64,000 nucleotides of DNA from CAWFSE01 sp963697565 (GCA_963697565.1 CAVOOM010000003.1:186001-250000), one strand, 5' to 3'. Counted from the first letter of the stretch, positions 48,092 to 57,637 are shown. Notes: generated from the letters alone by a model not told the origin. Translations and numbers: made by a program.

Positions 48092-48994
48092 CTACGCCGC
48101 CTCGCGCAGCGCCGCACCGATCCGGCCGCAGAGCCAGGCCGGGCGGGCCCAGGCGTCGTCCCAGCCCCAGCGGACCACCCGCAGACCGAGGGCGCGGATG
48201 CGGTCCTCGCGGCGCTTCTCGGCCCAGAGCGCCTCGGGGTCGGCGTACTTGAGCCGGCCATCGCACTCGCCGACCACGCCGGGCCAGCCGAAGTCGGCGA
48301 ATCCGACCAGCCCCTCGGCGTCGGTGAGCCGGACCTGCAGCTGCGGCGCCGGCAGCCCGTGCTCGGCGAAGCGCACCCGGGACAGCGACTCGGCCGCAGA
48401 GCCCGACCGCCCGTCGGCGAAGGCAGCCGCCCGCATGGCTGGCCGCATGCCCGGCCAGCCAGCCATCACCTCAGCCGCCGCGGCTAACTCGCCCCGGTCG
48501 AGGCCCCGGGCCAGGGCCGCGTCGGCGGCCACCACGGCATCGAGGAACCCGTGGGCCCGGCCAATATCGAGGACGGTCCGGGCGAGCGACGTGGCGGGCA
48601 GCCCGGAGGCCTCGGCACGGTGTGCCCCGGGCAATGCCGCGACCCGCAGGACCCACCCCGGAGCCAGCCCCTCCCGGCCCTCCTCCACGACCAGCCCCAC
48701 CCGCTGGGGCGCCGGGCCGATGAGCGGCAGCCCCCAGGCGCAGGCCGCGGACCGGCCGGCGAGGACGGCGCCGCGCGATTCGTACGCCAGCAGGGCAGCC
48801 CCGTGGGCGCAGCGTTGAGGGTCGGCCGCCACACACTCGGACGGCCCGTACACGCCGCGCCCCAGCCGGACCACGGAACCCGAACGCAGCAGCCGCGCCA
48901 GCTCAGCGTGGTCGAGCCCGCAGGCGAGGGCATCGGAGGCGCTGAAGACGCCGTGGCGCCGTGTCGCACGGGCGAGCAGGGCGGGAGGCAGCAT
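48092..48994 (-). CDS. AbiEi-like/DUF559 endonuclease-domain protein
   Basis: A 300-residue protein common in Actinobacteria. The N-terminus (RATRRHGVFSASDALACGL, LARLLRSGSVVRLGRGVYG) is an AbiEi-type winged-helix domain. The middle resembles AbiEi (TSLARTVLDIGRAHGFLDAV). The C-terminus has a PD-(D/E)XK-like core: GFADFGWPGVVGECDGRLKY, then RREDRIRALGLRVVRWGWDD, which is the VSR/DUF559 layout. Flanked on both sides by family 2 palindromes. Probably a nuclease of unknown role; it is usually found as a solitary gene. Confidence 0.75.
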   Translation of the reverse strand: MLPPALLARATRRHGVFSASDALACGLDHAELARLLRSGSVVRLGRGVYGPSECVAADPQRCAHGAALLAYESRGAVLAGRSAACAWGLPLIGPAPQRVGLVVEEGREGLAPGWVLRVAALPGAHRAEASGLPATSLARTVLDIGRAHGFLDAVVAADAALARGLDRGELAAAAEVMAGWPGMRPAMRAAAFADGRSGSAAESLSRVRFAEHGLPAPQLQVRLTDAEGLVGFADFGWPGVVGECDGRLKYADPEALWAEKRREDRIRALGLRVVRWGWDDAWARPAWLCGRIGAALREAA

Positions 48995-49083
48995 GCGCGC
49001 ACAGTGACGCGCGGCTGCCCCCGCCGGCCAGCCGCGCGACCGAGGTGGTGGACGAATCAACGGCGCGCGGCGCGCTGGGGACA

Positions 49084-49158
49084 AGCCTCCCCGCCCGTAC
49101 GGGTGCCTGCCCGCCCTCACAGCGCCGTGCAAGCGCGCGTACGGACGGGCAAGCGGGG
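49084..49158. repeat. GC-rich palindrome, family 2, copy 3
   Basis: Arms including CCCGCCCGTACG / CGTACGGACGGGCAAGCG, with the common centre CCGCCCTCACAGCGCCG. It lies upstream of the AbiEi-like gene, which is thus bracketed by two copies. Confidence 0.75.
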
Positions 49159-49195
49159 GCAGCGAACGGGCGAGCGGCGGGTCTGGGCCGGCCGG

Positions 49196-50032
49196 TCAGC
49201 GGGCGGGGGCGGCCAGGTGCAGCCGGGCGAAGGCCAGCGCCGCGGCCAGGTCGGACTCGCGCTCGGCGTGGTTGGCCGCGCGCCGGGTGGAGATCTCCAC
49301 GACGACGGTGCCGCTGAAGCCGCGCGCGGCCAGCCCCTCGAGCACCGCCGCGCACGGCTGGCCGCCGCGGCCGGGCACCAGGTGCTCGTCCCGGCTGGAG
49401 CCGGAGCCGTCGGCGAGGTGCACATGGCTCAGCCGGTCGCCCAGCGCCTTAGTCATCGCCACGGCGTCCGAGCCCGAGGTCGCCGTGTGCGACAGGTCGA
49501 GCGTCACGTGGGGGTAGTCCTCGTCGACCGGGTCCCAGGCCGGGGCGTACGCCTGCAGCTCGCGGGTGCCGGCCCGCCAGGGGTACATGTTCTCGACGGC
49601 GAAGCGCACGTCGGTCTCGTCGCCCATCCGGTTGATGCCGTCGACGAACGACTTGACGTAGTCGCGCTGCCACCGAAACGGCGGGTGCACGACCACCGTC
49701 GAGGCGCCGAACGCGTCGGCCGCGGCACGCGCCCGGACGAGCTTGGCCCAGGGGTCGGTGCCCCAGACCCGCTGGGTGATCAGCAGGCAGGGGGCGTGCA
49801 CGGCGAGCACCGGCACGCCGTAGTGGTCGGACAGCCGGCGCACCGCGTTGACGTCCTGGCTGATCGCGTCGGTCCAGACCATGAGCTCGATGCCGTCGTA
49901 GCCCAGCCGCGCCGCCAGCTCAAAGGCGGCGGCGGTGGACTCGGGGTAGACCGAGGCGGTCGACAGAGCCACCTTGGCGTCCGGCACGCGCACCTCGCGC
50001 GAGGGTCGGCGCCTGGGTCGGTCAGCGGGCAC
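49196..50032 (-). CDS. Sugar phosphate isomerase/epimerase family protein
   Basis: AP-endonuclease-2-type TIM barrel. LGYDGIELMVW, VLAVHAPCLLITQRVWG, VVHPPFRW, FAVENMYPW, VTLDLSHTATSG, HVHLADGSGSSRDEHLVPG and GTVVVEIST carry the metal-binding His, Glu and Asp residues. GTG 50032 gives 278 residues; GTG 49984 (RVPDAKVALST) is an alternative. M. tuberculosis Rv0498 lies in the same position. Substrate unknown. Confidence 0.88.
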   Translation of the reverse strand: MPADRPRRRPSREVRVPDAKVALSTASVYPESTAAAFELAARLGYDGIELMVWTDAISQDVNAVRRLSDHYGVPVLAVHAPCLLITQRVWGTDPWAKLVRARAAADAFGASTVVVHPPFRWQRDYVKSFVDGINRMGDETDVRFAVENMYPWRAGTRELQAYAPAWDPVDEDYPHVTLDLSHTATSGSDAVAMTKALGDRLSHVHLADGSGSSRDEHLVPGRGGQPCAAVLEGLAARGFSGTVVVEISTRRAANHAERESDLAAALAFARLHLAAPAR

Positions 50033-50101
50033 GCACCGAGGGTACGCGTCGAACCCGGCGACCTCGCAGCAGCAAACGGCCCGGCAAGAGGCCGGCCCGG
50101 C

Positions 50102-51025
50102 CTACAGCTGGTCGAGGCGGCGCAGGATGACGCCCTCGCGCAGCGCCCACGGGCAGATCTCCATGCTGTCGGCCTCGAGCAGGTCCATCGCGGCGTCGGC
50201 GACCAGCGCGCCGGCGAGCAGCTGCCTGGCCCGGCTGGCCGAGACCCCCGGCAGGTCGGAGCGCGCGGCGGCGGTCATCTTGGCCAGCCGCGGCAGCCAG
50301 GCGGAGACATCGTCGCGGCGCAGCTGCCGGCGGGCGTACGGCCCCTCCCCCGACGGCGCCGCGCCCGCGACCCGCGCCAGCGAGCGGAAGGTCTTGGACG
50401 TGCCGACCACGCGGTCCGGCTCACCCGCCCGCACGACGGTGCCGAGGTCGCGGGCGAAGGTCGCACGGACGTACTTGCGCAGCGCCTTGACGTCGGCGCC
50501 CGAGGGCGGGTCCCCCGGCAGCCAATCGCGGGTCAGCCGGCCGGCGCCGAGGGGTACGGAGAAGGCGGCATCGGGCTCCTCGTCGCGCCCGGACGCCACC
50601 TCGAGCGACCCGCCCCCGATGTCGAGCACGAGCAGCCGGCCGGACGACCAGCCGTACCAGCGCCGCACCGCGAGGAAGGTCAACCGGGCCTCGTCCGGGC
50701 CGGACAGCACCTGCAGGTCGACGCCGGCCTCGGCGCGCACCCGGCCCAGCACGGCCTCGCCGTTGGCCGCCTCGCGGACGGCGGACGTGGCGAACGCCAG
50801 CAGGTCCTCGGCGCCCTTGTCCTCGGCCACGCCCTGCGCCTCGCGCACGAAGGCGACCAGGCGGTCGGCGCCGGCCTTGGTGATCGCGCCCTTGGTGTCG
50901 AGCAGCTCGGCGAGCCGCAGCTCGATCTTGTGGGAGTACGCCGGTGTGGGGGCTGCGCCGTAGTGCGCGTCCACGACCAGCAGATGCACGGTGTTGGAGC
51001 CGACATCGAGGACACCCAGGCGCAC
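50102..51025 (-). CDS. ppx: Ppx/GppA family phosphatase
   Basis: Exopolyphosphatase or pppGpp phosphohydrolase of the ASKHA fold. LDVGSNTVHLLVVD is the phosphate-1 motif; ATSAVREAANGEAVL and LVLDIGGGSLEVASG follow. With 307 residues it is a short two-domain form like Rv0496, which acts on polyphosphate or short polyphosphates. ATG 51025. It marks the left edge of the conserved block. Confidence 0.92.
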   Translation of the reverse strand: MRLGVLDVGSNTVHLLVVDAHYGAAPTPAYSHKIELRLAELLDTKGAITKAGADRLVAFVREAQGVAEDKGAEDLLAFATSAVREAANGEAVLGRVRAEAGVDLQVLSGPDEARLTFLAVRRWYGWSSGRLLVLDIGGGSLEVASGRDEEPDAAFSVPLGAGRLTRDWLPGDPPSGADVKALRKYVRATFARDLGTVVRAGEPDRVVGTSKTFRSLARVAGAAPSGEGPYARRQLRRDDVSAWLPRLAKMTAAARSDLPGVSASRARQLLAGALVADAAMDLLEADSMEICPWALREGVILRRLDQL

Positions 51026-51080
51026 GGGTCGAGCGTACCGACGGGGTCCCGGCGAGCTGAGGCCGCGCCCGCCCTACCCT

Positions 51081-51815
51081 GTGCGGGTGCCTGAGGTCTC
51101 CCTTGATTTCCCCCGCGCCTACATCGAGTTCGCCGACCCCGCCGACGCCCGGCAGGTTTTCCGCTGCGACCTGACCTGGCTGACCTCGAGGTGGACCTGC
51201 ATCTTCGGCTCCGGCTGCCAGGGCATCGTGGGCGGCCGGCCGGACGACGGCTGCTGCACGTTCGGGGCGCACTTCGCCGACAAGGACGACGAGAAGCGCA
51301 CCCTCAAGGCCGCGGCCCGGCTCACACCCGAGCAGTGGCAGAACCACGGCGCCAAGAAGCTCACCGAGAAGGACGAGGAGGGCGCCCGCAAGACCCGGGT
51401 GGTCAAGGGCGCCTGCGTCTTCCTCAACCGGCCGGGATTCGCCGGGGGCGCCGGCTGCGCGCTGCACGCGCTGGCGCTGGCCGAGGGCGTCCACTTCCTG
51501 GAGACCAAGCCGGACGTGTGCTGGCAGCTGCCCATCCGCCGCACCTTCGACCGGGTGACCCGCCCCGACGGCAGCGACGTCCTCGTCGTCGGCATCGGCG
51601 AGTACGACCGGCGCGGCTGGGGCGCAGGCGGCCACGACCTGCACTGGTACTGCTCCGGCGCCACCGAGGCCCATGTGGGCGCCGAGCCGGTGTACGTCTC
51701 CAACGGCCCGGAGCTCGAGGCGCTGATGGGCCCGCTGGCGTACGCCGAACTCGTCCGCCACTGCAAGAAGCACCTGTCGGCCAAGCGCCGGGTCGCCCCG
51801 CACCCGGCGGACTGA
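51081..51815 (+). CDS. Conserved cysteine-rich protein of unknown function
   Basis: About 244 residues from GTG 51081 (GTG 51087 is equally possible). Cysteines are grouped: CDLTWLTSRWTC, FGSGCQGIVGG, DDGCCTFGAHF, then ACVFLN, GCALHAL, CWQLP and HWYCSGA. The grouped Cys and His residues suggest a metal or iron-sulfur site, akin to YkgJ/DUF3109-type proteins; this is inference. It precedes radA in the same direction. No signal peptide. Confidence 0.7.
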   Translation: MRVPEVSLDFPRAYIEFADPADARQVFRCDLTWLTSRWTCIFGSGCQGIVGGRPDDGCCTFGAHFADKDDEKRTLKAAARLTPEQWQNHGAKKLTEKDEEGARKTRVVKGACVFLNRPGFAGGAGCALHALALAEGVHFLETKPDVCWQLPIRRTFDRVTRPDGSDVLVVGIGEYDRRGWGAGGHDLHWYCSGATEAHVGAEPVYVSNGPELEALMGPLAYAELVRHCKKHLSAKRRVAPHPAD

Positions 51816-51864
51816 CTCGTCCGTGTGAGCCGGGTTGTCGGTCGGCGGGCCTAGGGTCGGCGGC

Positions 51865-53274
51865 ATGGCCAAGGCAACGTCCGCCCGCGCGCCTCGTCCC
51901 GCGTACCGCTGCGCCGAGTGCGGCTGGACCACGGCCAAGTGGGCCGGCCGCTGCGGCGAATGCCAGGCCTGGGGCACGGTCGAGGAGGCCGGCGGCCCCG
52001 CCATCCGCTCGATCGCGCCGGGGCCGGTCACGGCGCCCGCGCAGCCGATCGGCGAGGTCGAGGCCGGCGGGGCCCAATCACGCCCGACCGGCGTGGCCGA
52101 GCTGGACCGCGTCCTCGGCGGCGGGCTGGTGGCCGGGGCCGTCGTGCTGCTGGCCGGCGAGCCCGGCGTGGGCAAGTCCACCCTGCTGCTCGAGGCCGCG
52201 GCATCCTGCGCCCGCGCTGGGCAGCGGGCGCTCTACGTCACCGGCGAGGAGTCGGCGGCCCAGGTCCGGCTGCGCGCCGAGCGGGTCGGGGCGATGGCCG
52301 ACGGGCTCTACCTCGCCGCCGAGACCGAGCTGTCGGCCGTGCTCGGGCACATCGATGCCGTGGCGCCCGACGTGCTGGTGGTCGACTCGGTGCAGACCAT
52401 CGCCACGGCCGAGGCCGAGGGCGCGGCGGGCGGCGTGACCCAGGTCCGCGAGGTCGCCGCGGCGATCACCCGGGTCGCCAAGGACCGCGGCCTGGCCACC
52501 GTCCTGGTGGGCCACGTCACCAAGGACGGCTCCATCGCCGGGCCCCGCCTGCTCGAGCACCTCGTCGACGTCGTCCTGCACTTCGAGGGCGAGCGCCACC
52601 ACCGGCTGCGCATGGTCCGCGCCGTCAAGAACCGCTACGGGCCCACCGACGAGGTCGGCTGCTTCGACCTCGGCGAGGAGGGGCTGACCGGGCTGCCCGA
52701 CCCCAGCGGGCTCTTCCTCTCGCAGCGCACCGAGCCGGTCGCCGGCACATGCGTCACGGTCACCCTCGAGGGACGCCGGCCGCTGGTAGCCGAGGTGCAG
52801 GCCCTCGTCGCGGCGACCGCGCTGCCATCACCACGGCGGGCGACGAGCGGGCTCGACTCCTCCCGGGTCGCCATGGTGCTCGCGGTGCTCGAGCGCCGCG
52901 GACGGGTGGGCCTCGGCCAACGCGACGTCTACGCCGCCACCGTCGGCGGCGTGCGCCTCGGCGAGCCGGCCGCCGACCTCGCGGTGGCGCTGGCGGTGGC
53001 CGGCGCCACCGGCGACCTGGCCCTGCCCCAAGGCACCGTGGCGATCGGCGAGGTGGGGCTAGCCGGCGAGGTGCGCCCCGTGCCGGGCGTCGAGCGCCGG
53101 CTGGCCGAGGCGGCCCGGCTCGGCTTCACCCTCGCGATGGTGCCGCCCGGGCCGGTCCAGGCGCCCCCGGGCCTGCGGCTGCTGCGCCCGCCCGACGTCG
53201 CCACCGCGGTGGCCCTGCTGCGCGATCTCGCCGCCGCCGCGCGACCGGATGGATCCGCCGCGGGTGATCGCTAG
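51865..53274 (+). CDS. radA: DNA repair protein RadA
   Basis: RadA is a RecA-like helicase for branch migration. Features: zinc finger CAECGWTTAKWAGRCGEC, Walker A LLAGEPGVGKSTLLLEA, the RadA-specific KNRYGPTDEVGCFD, and a C-terminal Lon-like domain (LAVALAVAGATGDLALPQGT, AIGEVGLAGEVRPV). ATG 51865 starts MAKATSARAP. disA follows, as is usual in Gram-positives; in Bacillus RadA restrains DisA. Confidence 0.96.
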   Translation: MAKATSARAPRPAYRCAECGWTTAKWAGRCGECQAWGTVEEAGGPAIRSIAPGPVTAPAQPIGEVEAGGAQSRPTGVAELDRVLGGGLVAGAVVLLAGEPGVGKSTLLLEAAASCARAGQRALYVTGEESAAQVRLRAERVGAMADGLYLAAETELSAVLGHIDAVAPDVLVVDSVQTIATAEAEGAAGGVTQVREVAAAITRVAKDRGLATVLVGHVTKDGSIAGPRLLEHLVDVVLHFEGERHHRLRMVRAVKNRYGPTDEVGCFDLGEEGLTGLPDPSGLFLSQRTEPVAGTCVTVTLEGRRPLVAEVQALVAATALPSPRRATSGLDSSRVAMVLAVLERRGRVGLGQRDVYAATVGGVRLGEPAADLAVALAVAGATGDLALPQGTVAIGEVGLAGEVRPVPGVERRLAEAARLGFTLAMVPPGPVQAPPGLRLLRPPDVATAVALLRDLAAAARPDGSAAGDR

Positions 53275-53339
53275 ACTCCTCCGAGATCGCCGCGCCGCCC
53301 CCGAGGCGACGCGGTCGCGACGCTCCGAGGGGAGGGCCC

Positions 53340-54440
53340 GTGGCGGCCGAGCGCCTGGACAAGACCGACCGCGACGTGCTGCTGCGCCAGTCCCTGGCCG
53401 CGGTCGCGCCGGGCACCCCGCTGCGCGACGGCCTCGAGCGGATCCTGCGCGGGCGCACCGGCGCGCTGATCGTGCTCGGCTTCGACAAGTCGGTCGAGGC
53501 CCTGTGCACCGGCGGCTTCACCCTCGACGTCGAGTTCTCGGCGACCCGGCTGCGCGAGCTCGCGAAGATGGACGGCGCCCTGGTGCTCGACGGCGACCTG
53601 GCCCGCATCGTGCGCGCCAACGTCCAGCTCGTCCCCGACTCCAGCATCGCCACCGAGGAGTCCGGCACCCGCCACCGCACCGCCGAGCGGGTCAACAAGC
53701 AGACCGGCCACCCGGTCGTCTCGGTCAGCCAGTCGATGCACATCATCGCCCTGTACGTGGCCGACCGCCGCTACGTCCTTGAGGACTCCGCGGCCATCCT
53801 GAGCCGCGCCAACCAGGCGCTGGCCACCCTGGAGCGCTACAAGCTGCGCCTCGACGAGGTCAGCGGCACGTTGTCGGCCCTTGAGATCGAGGACCTCGTC
53901 ACCGTCCGCGATGTCGCCGCGGTGGCGCAGCGCCTCGAGATGGTCCGCCGGATCGCCAGCGAGATCGAGGGGTACGTCGTCGAGCTCGGCACCGACGGCC
54001 GGCTGCTCTCGCTGCAGCTCGAGGAGCTGGTGGCCGGCGTCGACGCCGACCGCGAGCTGGTGGTGCGCGACTACCTGCCGCACGAGAAGCCGCGCAAGCT
54101 CCGCACCCCCGCGGGCGTGCTGGCCGACCTGGACGCGCTCACCGGCGTCGACCTGCTGGACCTCGGCACGGTGGCCCGGGCCCTCGGCCACCCCGGCGGC
54201 GTGGACGCCCTGGAGCAGGCCGTCAGCCCGCGCGGCTACCGTCTGCTCGCCAAGGTCCCGCGGCTGCCCGGCCCGATCGTGGAGCGGCTCGTCGAGCACT
54301 TCGGCGGCCTGCAGCGGCTGCTGGCCGCGAGCGTCGACGACCTGCAGACCGTCGAGGGCGTCGGCGAGAGCCGGGCGCGCACCGTCCGCGAGGGGCTGTC
54401 CCGGCTCGCCGAGTCCAGCATCCTCGAGCGCTACGTCTAG
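53340..54440 (+). CDS. disA: Diadenylate cyclase DisA
   Basis: Makes c-di-AMP and scans DNA. The DAC domain has DGALVLDGDLARIVRANVQL and ESGTRHRTAERVNKQTGHPV (the DGA and RHR motifs). A helical linker follows, then helix-hairpin-helix repeats with LQTVEGVGESRARTVREGL. The length, 366 residues, is typical. GTG 53340 follows GGGGAGGG. c-di-AMP commonly controls potassium uptake, and TrkH/TrkA are encoded in this window. Confidence 0.96.
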   Translation: MAAERLDKTDRDVLLRQSLAAVAPGTPLRDGLERILRGRTGALIVLGFDKSVEALCTGGFTLDVEFSATRLRELAKMDGALVLDGDLARIVRANVQLVPDSSIATEESGTRHRTAERVNKQTGHPVVSVSQSMHIIALYVADRRYVLEDSAAILSRANQALATLERYKLRLDEVSGTLSALEIEDLVTVRDVAAVAQRLEMVRRIASEIEGYVVELGTDGRLLSLQLEELVAGVDADRELVVRDYLPHEKPRKLRTPAGVLADLDALTGVDLLDLGTVARALGHPGGVDALEQAVSPRGYRLLAKVPRLPGPIVERLVEHFGGLQRLLAASVDDLQTVEGVGESRARTVREGLSRLAESSILERYV

Positions 54441-54457
54441 GCGCTATACCGGACGGC

Positions 54458-54889
54458 TCACGCCGCCACACCCGCCAAGGCCCACAGGTCGACCTCGAAG
54501 ACCGTCCGCGGCTGCTCGCCTGATCCGGTCGGCCGCAGCAGCGCGGTGACGTACGCCGGCAGCCCCGGCGGCACCGCGACGTCGGACAGCTCGTACTCCG
54601 CGGCGGTCACCACGGCGAGGACCCGGTCGACGGCCAAGGCCAGCGCCCCGGATTCGCCAGCCCCCGGGCGTCCCACCAGGACCACCAGGTCGCCCGTGCC
54701 GCCCGGGTACGGCGCGGTGCGCAGGTCCACGACCGGCAGCGGCTCGCCGCGCAGCTGGACCAGCCCGGTGATCGGCGCCCGCGATCCGGGCAGCGCTTCG
54801 ATGCCGACCGCGCGGACCACCTCGCGCACCTGGTCAAGCGGCGCCGCCATCTCGCGGCCGCCGACGGCCACGGTGAGGTACCCGCTCAC
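54458..54889 (-). CDS. cheW: CheW-like chemotaxis coupling protein
   Basis: A 143-residue CheW fold: LTVAVGGREMAAPLDQVREV, LPGSRAPITGLVQLRGEPLP, VVDLRTA and LALAVDRVLAVV. CheW links receptors to the CheA kinase. GTG 54889 follows GGGAGGG and overlaps the cheR stop (GTGA). No cheA or receptor gene is in this window, so its partners must lie elsewhere or be absent. Confidence 0.88.
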   Translation of the reverse strand: MSGYLTVAVGGREMAAPLDQVREVVRAVGIEALPGSRAPITGLVQLRGEPLPVVDLRTAPYPGGTGDLVVLVGRPGAGESGALALAVDRVLAVVTAAEYELSDVAVPPGLPAYVTALLRPTGSGEQPRTVFEVDLWALAGVAA

Positions 54890-56427
54890 GTCGCCCTCCC
54901 GTCCAGTCCGTCGGAGCCCAGCTGCCGGCACAGCTCGACCAGCTCGGCCACCGGCCGGCCATCGAGCAGGGGCTGCAGAACGGCCGGCGGCACCCTAGGG
55001 AGTGTCTCGGCCGCCGCACGGAAGGCCTTGACCGCCGCGGCCCGATCGCCCAGCCGGTTGAGCGCCGCGGCCAGCAGGAAGTGCGCGTGCCCGGCGGCCG
55101 GGGCGAGGTAGAGCGCCTTGCGCAGCGGCTCCAACGCCGCCTCGTCGTCACCGAGCGTGGACAGCGCCTGGCCGCGGACGACGTACGCGTCCGGGTCCAA
55201 CGGATCGGCGTCGATCGCCTCGGCGGCCAACTCCGCGGCGGCTGCGTAGCGGCCGTCGGCGAGCGCCTCCCGGGCGAGGGCCGCCGGGGGCGCGGCCACC
55301 GCGCCCACCCGGGCCACCGGCTCAGGCGGCGGGTTCGGGGGCACCGAGATCGGGGGGGCCGGCGATGGCAACGGCGCCTCGGCGGCCGGCTCCGCCGGGT
55401 GCCCACGGTGACGGCCCGGCCGAGGCAGCCGCGGCGAGCGGGGCGGCCGCGGCAGCGCAGCCGCCGCCGGTGTGATCTCGGGGGCCGGCACCGCGCCGAG
55501 CAGGGCCGAGCGGCGGGCCTCCTTGCGGTAGGCGAAGGCGTCTCCCACCGGGGCCAGGGCGAAGTCGTCGCTGACCTGCCACAGCGTCTCGGCATGGCCC
55601 AGCAGCAGCCAGCCGCGGTCGGCGAGCACCTCGTGGAACCGGCCGACCAGCGCGCGCGTGGTCGCCCGCGCGAAGTAGATCGTCACGTTGCGGCACACCA
55701 CCAGGTCGACCGAGCCCCCCGGCAAGGGGAGCGGGTCGGCGACCAGGTTGTGCGGGCGCCATTCGACGAGCCCCCGCACGGCGGGCGCGACCGCGTACGC
55801 GGCAGACCCCGGCACGGGCCGCAGCCAGCGGGCCACCGCCCTCGGGTCGGCGAGCTCGACCGTGCGGCCGGAGTAGACCGCGCCCTCGGCCACCGCCAGG
55901 GCGGCGGCGGAGACGTCGGTCCCCAGGATCCGAGGGGCGGGGGCCCCGCCGAGGCCGAGGCGCTCGCCCACCTCGAGGGCGAGCATCGCCAGCGTGTACG
56001 GCTCCTCCCCCGTCGAGCAGCCCGCGCTCCAGATCAGGGCGGGGCGGCCCTCGCGGGCGGCCCGGGCGAGCACGTCCGGCAGCACGTGGTCGCGCAGCGC
56101 CTCGATCTGCGGCCGGGCCCGGTGGAAGTGGGTCTCCTGGATCGTGGCCCGGTCGAAGACCAATTGGCGCTCGGCGGCCCCCTCGGGCCGATCCAAGAAG
56201 GCCAGGTACGCCTGGGCATCCGGCGCGCCCAGCGCGTGGATCCGGGTCGCCACCAGGGTGGCGAGCCCCGCCCGGCGACCCTCCTCGAAGACCAGGCCGG
56301 CGGCGCGCTCCACCCAGGCTGCGAGGTCGGCGACGTCGCGCGGCGACAGCTCGGCGCGCTGGTCCGCCGCCTGGCCAGCGCCCGCTGACGTCCCCGCGCG
56401 CCCGGTGACCGCGACGGGCGTGCTCAT
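54886..56427 (-). CDS. cheR: CheR methyltransferase with C-terminal TPR region
   Basis: SAM-dependent glutamate methyltransferase for chemoreceptors, 513 residues. N-terminal helices are followed by RATIQETHFHRARPQIEALR, SAGCSTGEEPYTLAMLALEV (SAM motif I), ILGTDVSAAALAVAE and VDLVVCRNVTIYFA. A Pro-rich linker (about residues 290-360) leads to TPR-like helices (AREALADGRYAAAAELAAEA, AYVVRGQALSTLGDDEAALE). CheR-TPR forms usually serve alternative chemosensory pathways. ATG 56427. Confidence 0.92.
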   Translation of the reverse strand: MSTPVAVTGRAGTSAGAGQAADQRAELSPRDVADLAAWVERAAGLVFEEGRRAGLATLVATRIHALGAPDAQAYLAFLDRPEGAAERQLVFDRATIQETHFHRARPQIEALRDHVLPDVLARAAREGRPALIWSAGCSTGEEPYTLAMLALEVGERLGLGGAPAPRILGTDVSAAALAVAEGAVYSGRTVELADPRAVARWLRPVPGSAAYAVAPAVRGLVEWRPHNLVADPLPLPGGSVDLVVCRNVTIYFARATTRALVGRFHEVLADRGWLLLGHAETLWQVSDDFALAPVGDAFAYRKEARRSALLGAVPAPEITPAAAALPRPPRSPRLPRPGRHRGHPAEPAAEAPLPSPAPPISVPPNPPPEPVARVGAVAAPPAALAREALADGRYAAAAELAAEAIDADPLDPDAYVVRGQALSTLGDDEAALEPLRKALYLAPAAGHAHFLLAAALNRLGDRAAAVKAFRAAAETLPRVPPAVLQPLLDGRPVAELVELCRQLGSDGLDGRAT

Positions 56428-57496
56428 CGCCGGGCCCCCAGCCCGGATCGATCCGGCCGACCGCCTGGGCGATGGCCGCCGCCAGGTCCGACAGCGGGGC
56501 CTCGACGTCCACCGCATCCAGGGCCTGGGCCGCTCCGGGCATCCCCCACACGACGCTGGTGGCCTCGTCCTGGCCGAGGGTGAACGCGCCGGCCTGGCGC
56601 AGCGCGCGCAGCCCCATGGCCCCGTCGCGGCCCATCCCGGTGAGCAGCACGCCGACGGCCCGCGGGCCGTACAGCGGCGCGGCGCTGGTGAAGGTGACGT
56701 CGATGCCCGGCACATGGAACTGCTGGGCCGGCGGCGGCTGCAGGGCCACGCGTCCGCCGCCGCGGAGCAGCAGGTTCACCCCCGCGGGGGCCAGGTAGAC
56801 CGCGCCCGGCGCCAGCCGCTCGCCGTCGGCGGCCACCACCACGGGCAGCGGGCCGACCGTGTCGAGCCAGCGCGCCAGGCCCTCGACGAAGCCCGCGGCC
56901 ATGTGCTGGACCACCACGACCGCCGCCGGCAGGTCGGCGGGCAGCGCGCCGAGCACCGTGGCGAGGGCGGGCGGCCCGCCGGTGGACGCCCCGATCGCCA
57001 CCAGGCGGAGGGAGGGGCCCCCGGCGGGGGTCGTCGCCGGGCCGTCCAGCCGCGACCGCAGGCGGCCGCGAGGGTGGGTGATCACGGGGACACGCGAGGC
57101 GATCCGCAGGTGGCGGCGGACGGCATCGGCGTACGCGACGGTGCCCGGCGACGCGTCGAGCGCCCCGACCACGTCGACCGCGCCCGCGGCGAGGGCGGCC
57201 TCCGGGTGCTCGGCCGCCGCGCCGCAGACCACGATCGGCAGCGGGCACGAGGCCATCAGCTGCTCGATGACATCAAGGCCCCCGCCGAACAACTCAAGAT
57301 CCAGCAGCACGACCGAGGGGCCGTACCGGGCGACCAGCGCCCGCGCCTCGGCGGCGTCCCGGGCGCCTCCTTGGACGATGAAGCCCGGCCCGGCGACGAG
57401 CCGCTCGAGGGCGGCCTGGCGCGTGCGGGTGCCCGCCACCATCACGACCCCGATGGGGGCGGCAGCCGGCGGGCGCGCGTCCATGGCTGCGGTCAC
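56424..57496 (-). CDS. cheB: CheB methylesterase with degenerate receiver domain
   Basis: Removes methyl groups from chemoreceptors. The catalytic domain is complete: IGASTGGPPALATVL (Ser), VVQHMAAGFVEGLARWLD (His) and TGMGRDGAMGLRAL (Asp). The N-terminal receiver keeps the phospho-acceptor region VVLLDLELFGG, but the usual acidic pair after strand 1 is replaced (VVMVAGTRT), and the conserved Lys is not apparent. GTG 57496 follows GAGGAGGTGG. A one-base shift in a G/C run near 56440 would end the frame at the TGA overlapping the cheR ATG. Confidence 0.88.
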
Positions 57497-57637
57497 CCCA
57501 CCTCCTCGGCCATCCGGGCGCGCGCGGACCGCGCCCCTCCCGGGTGGTGTCGTCGGATTCGGGCCTCGCCTTGACCCCGCGCCGGCTCTGGATTGCCGGG
57601 CTGGGCCCAGGTCCGGGGCCGAGAAGGCCCGGGGCGG

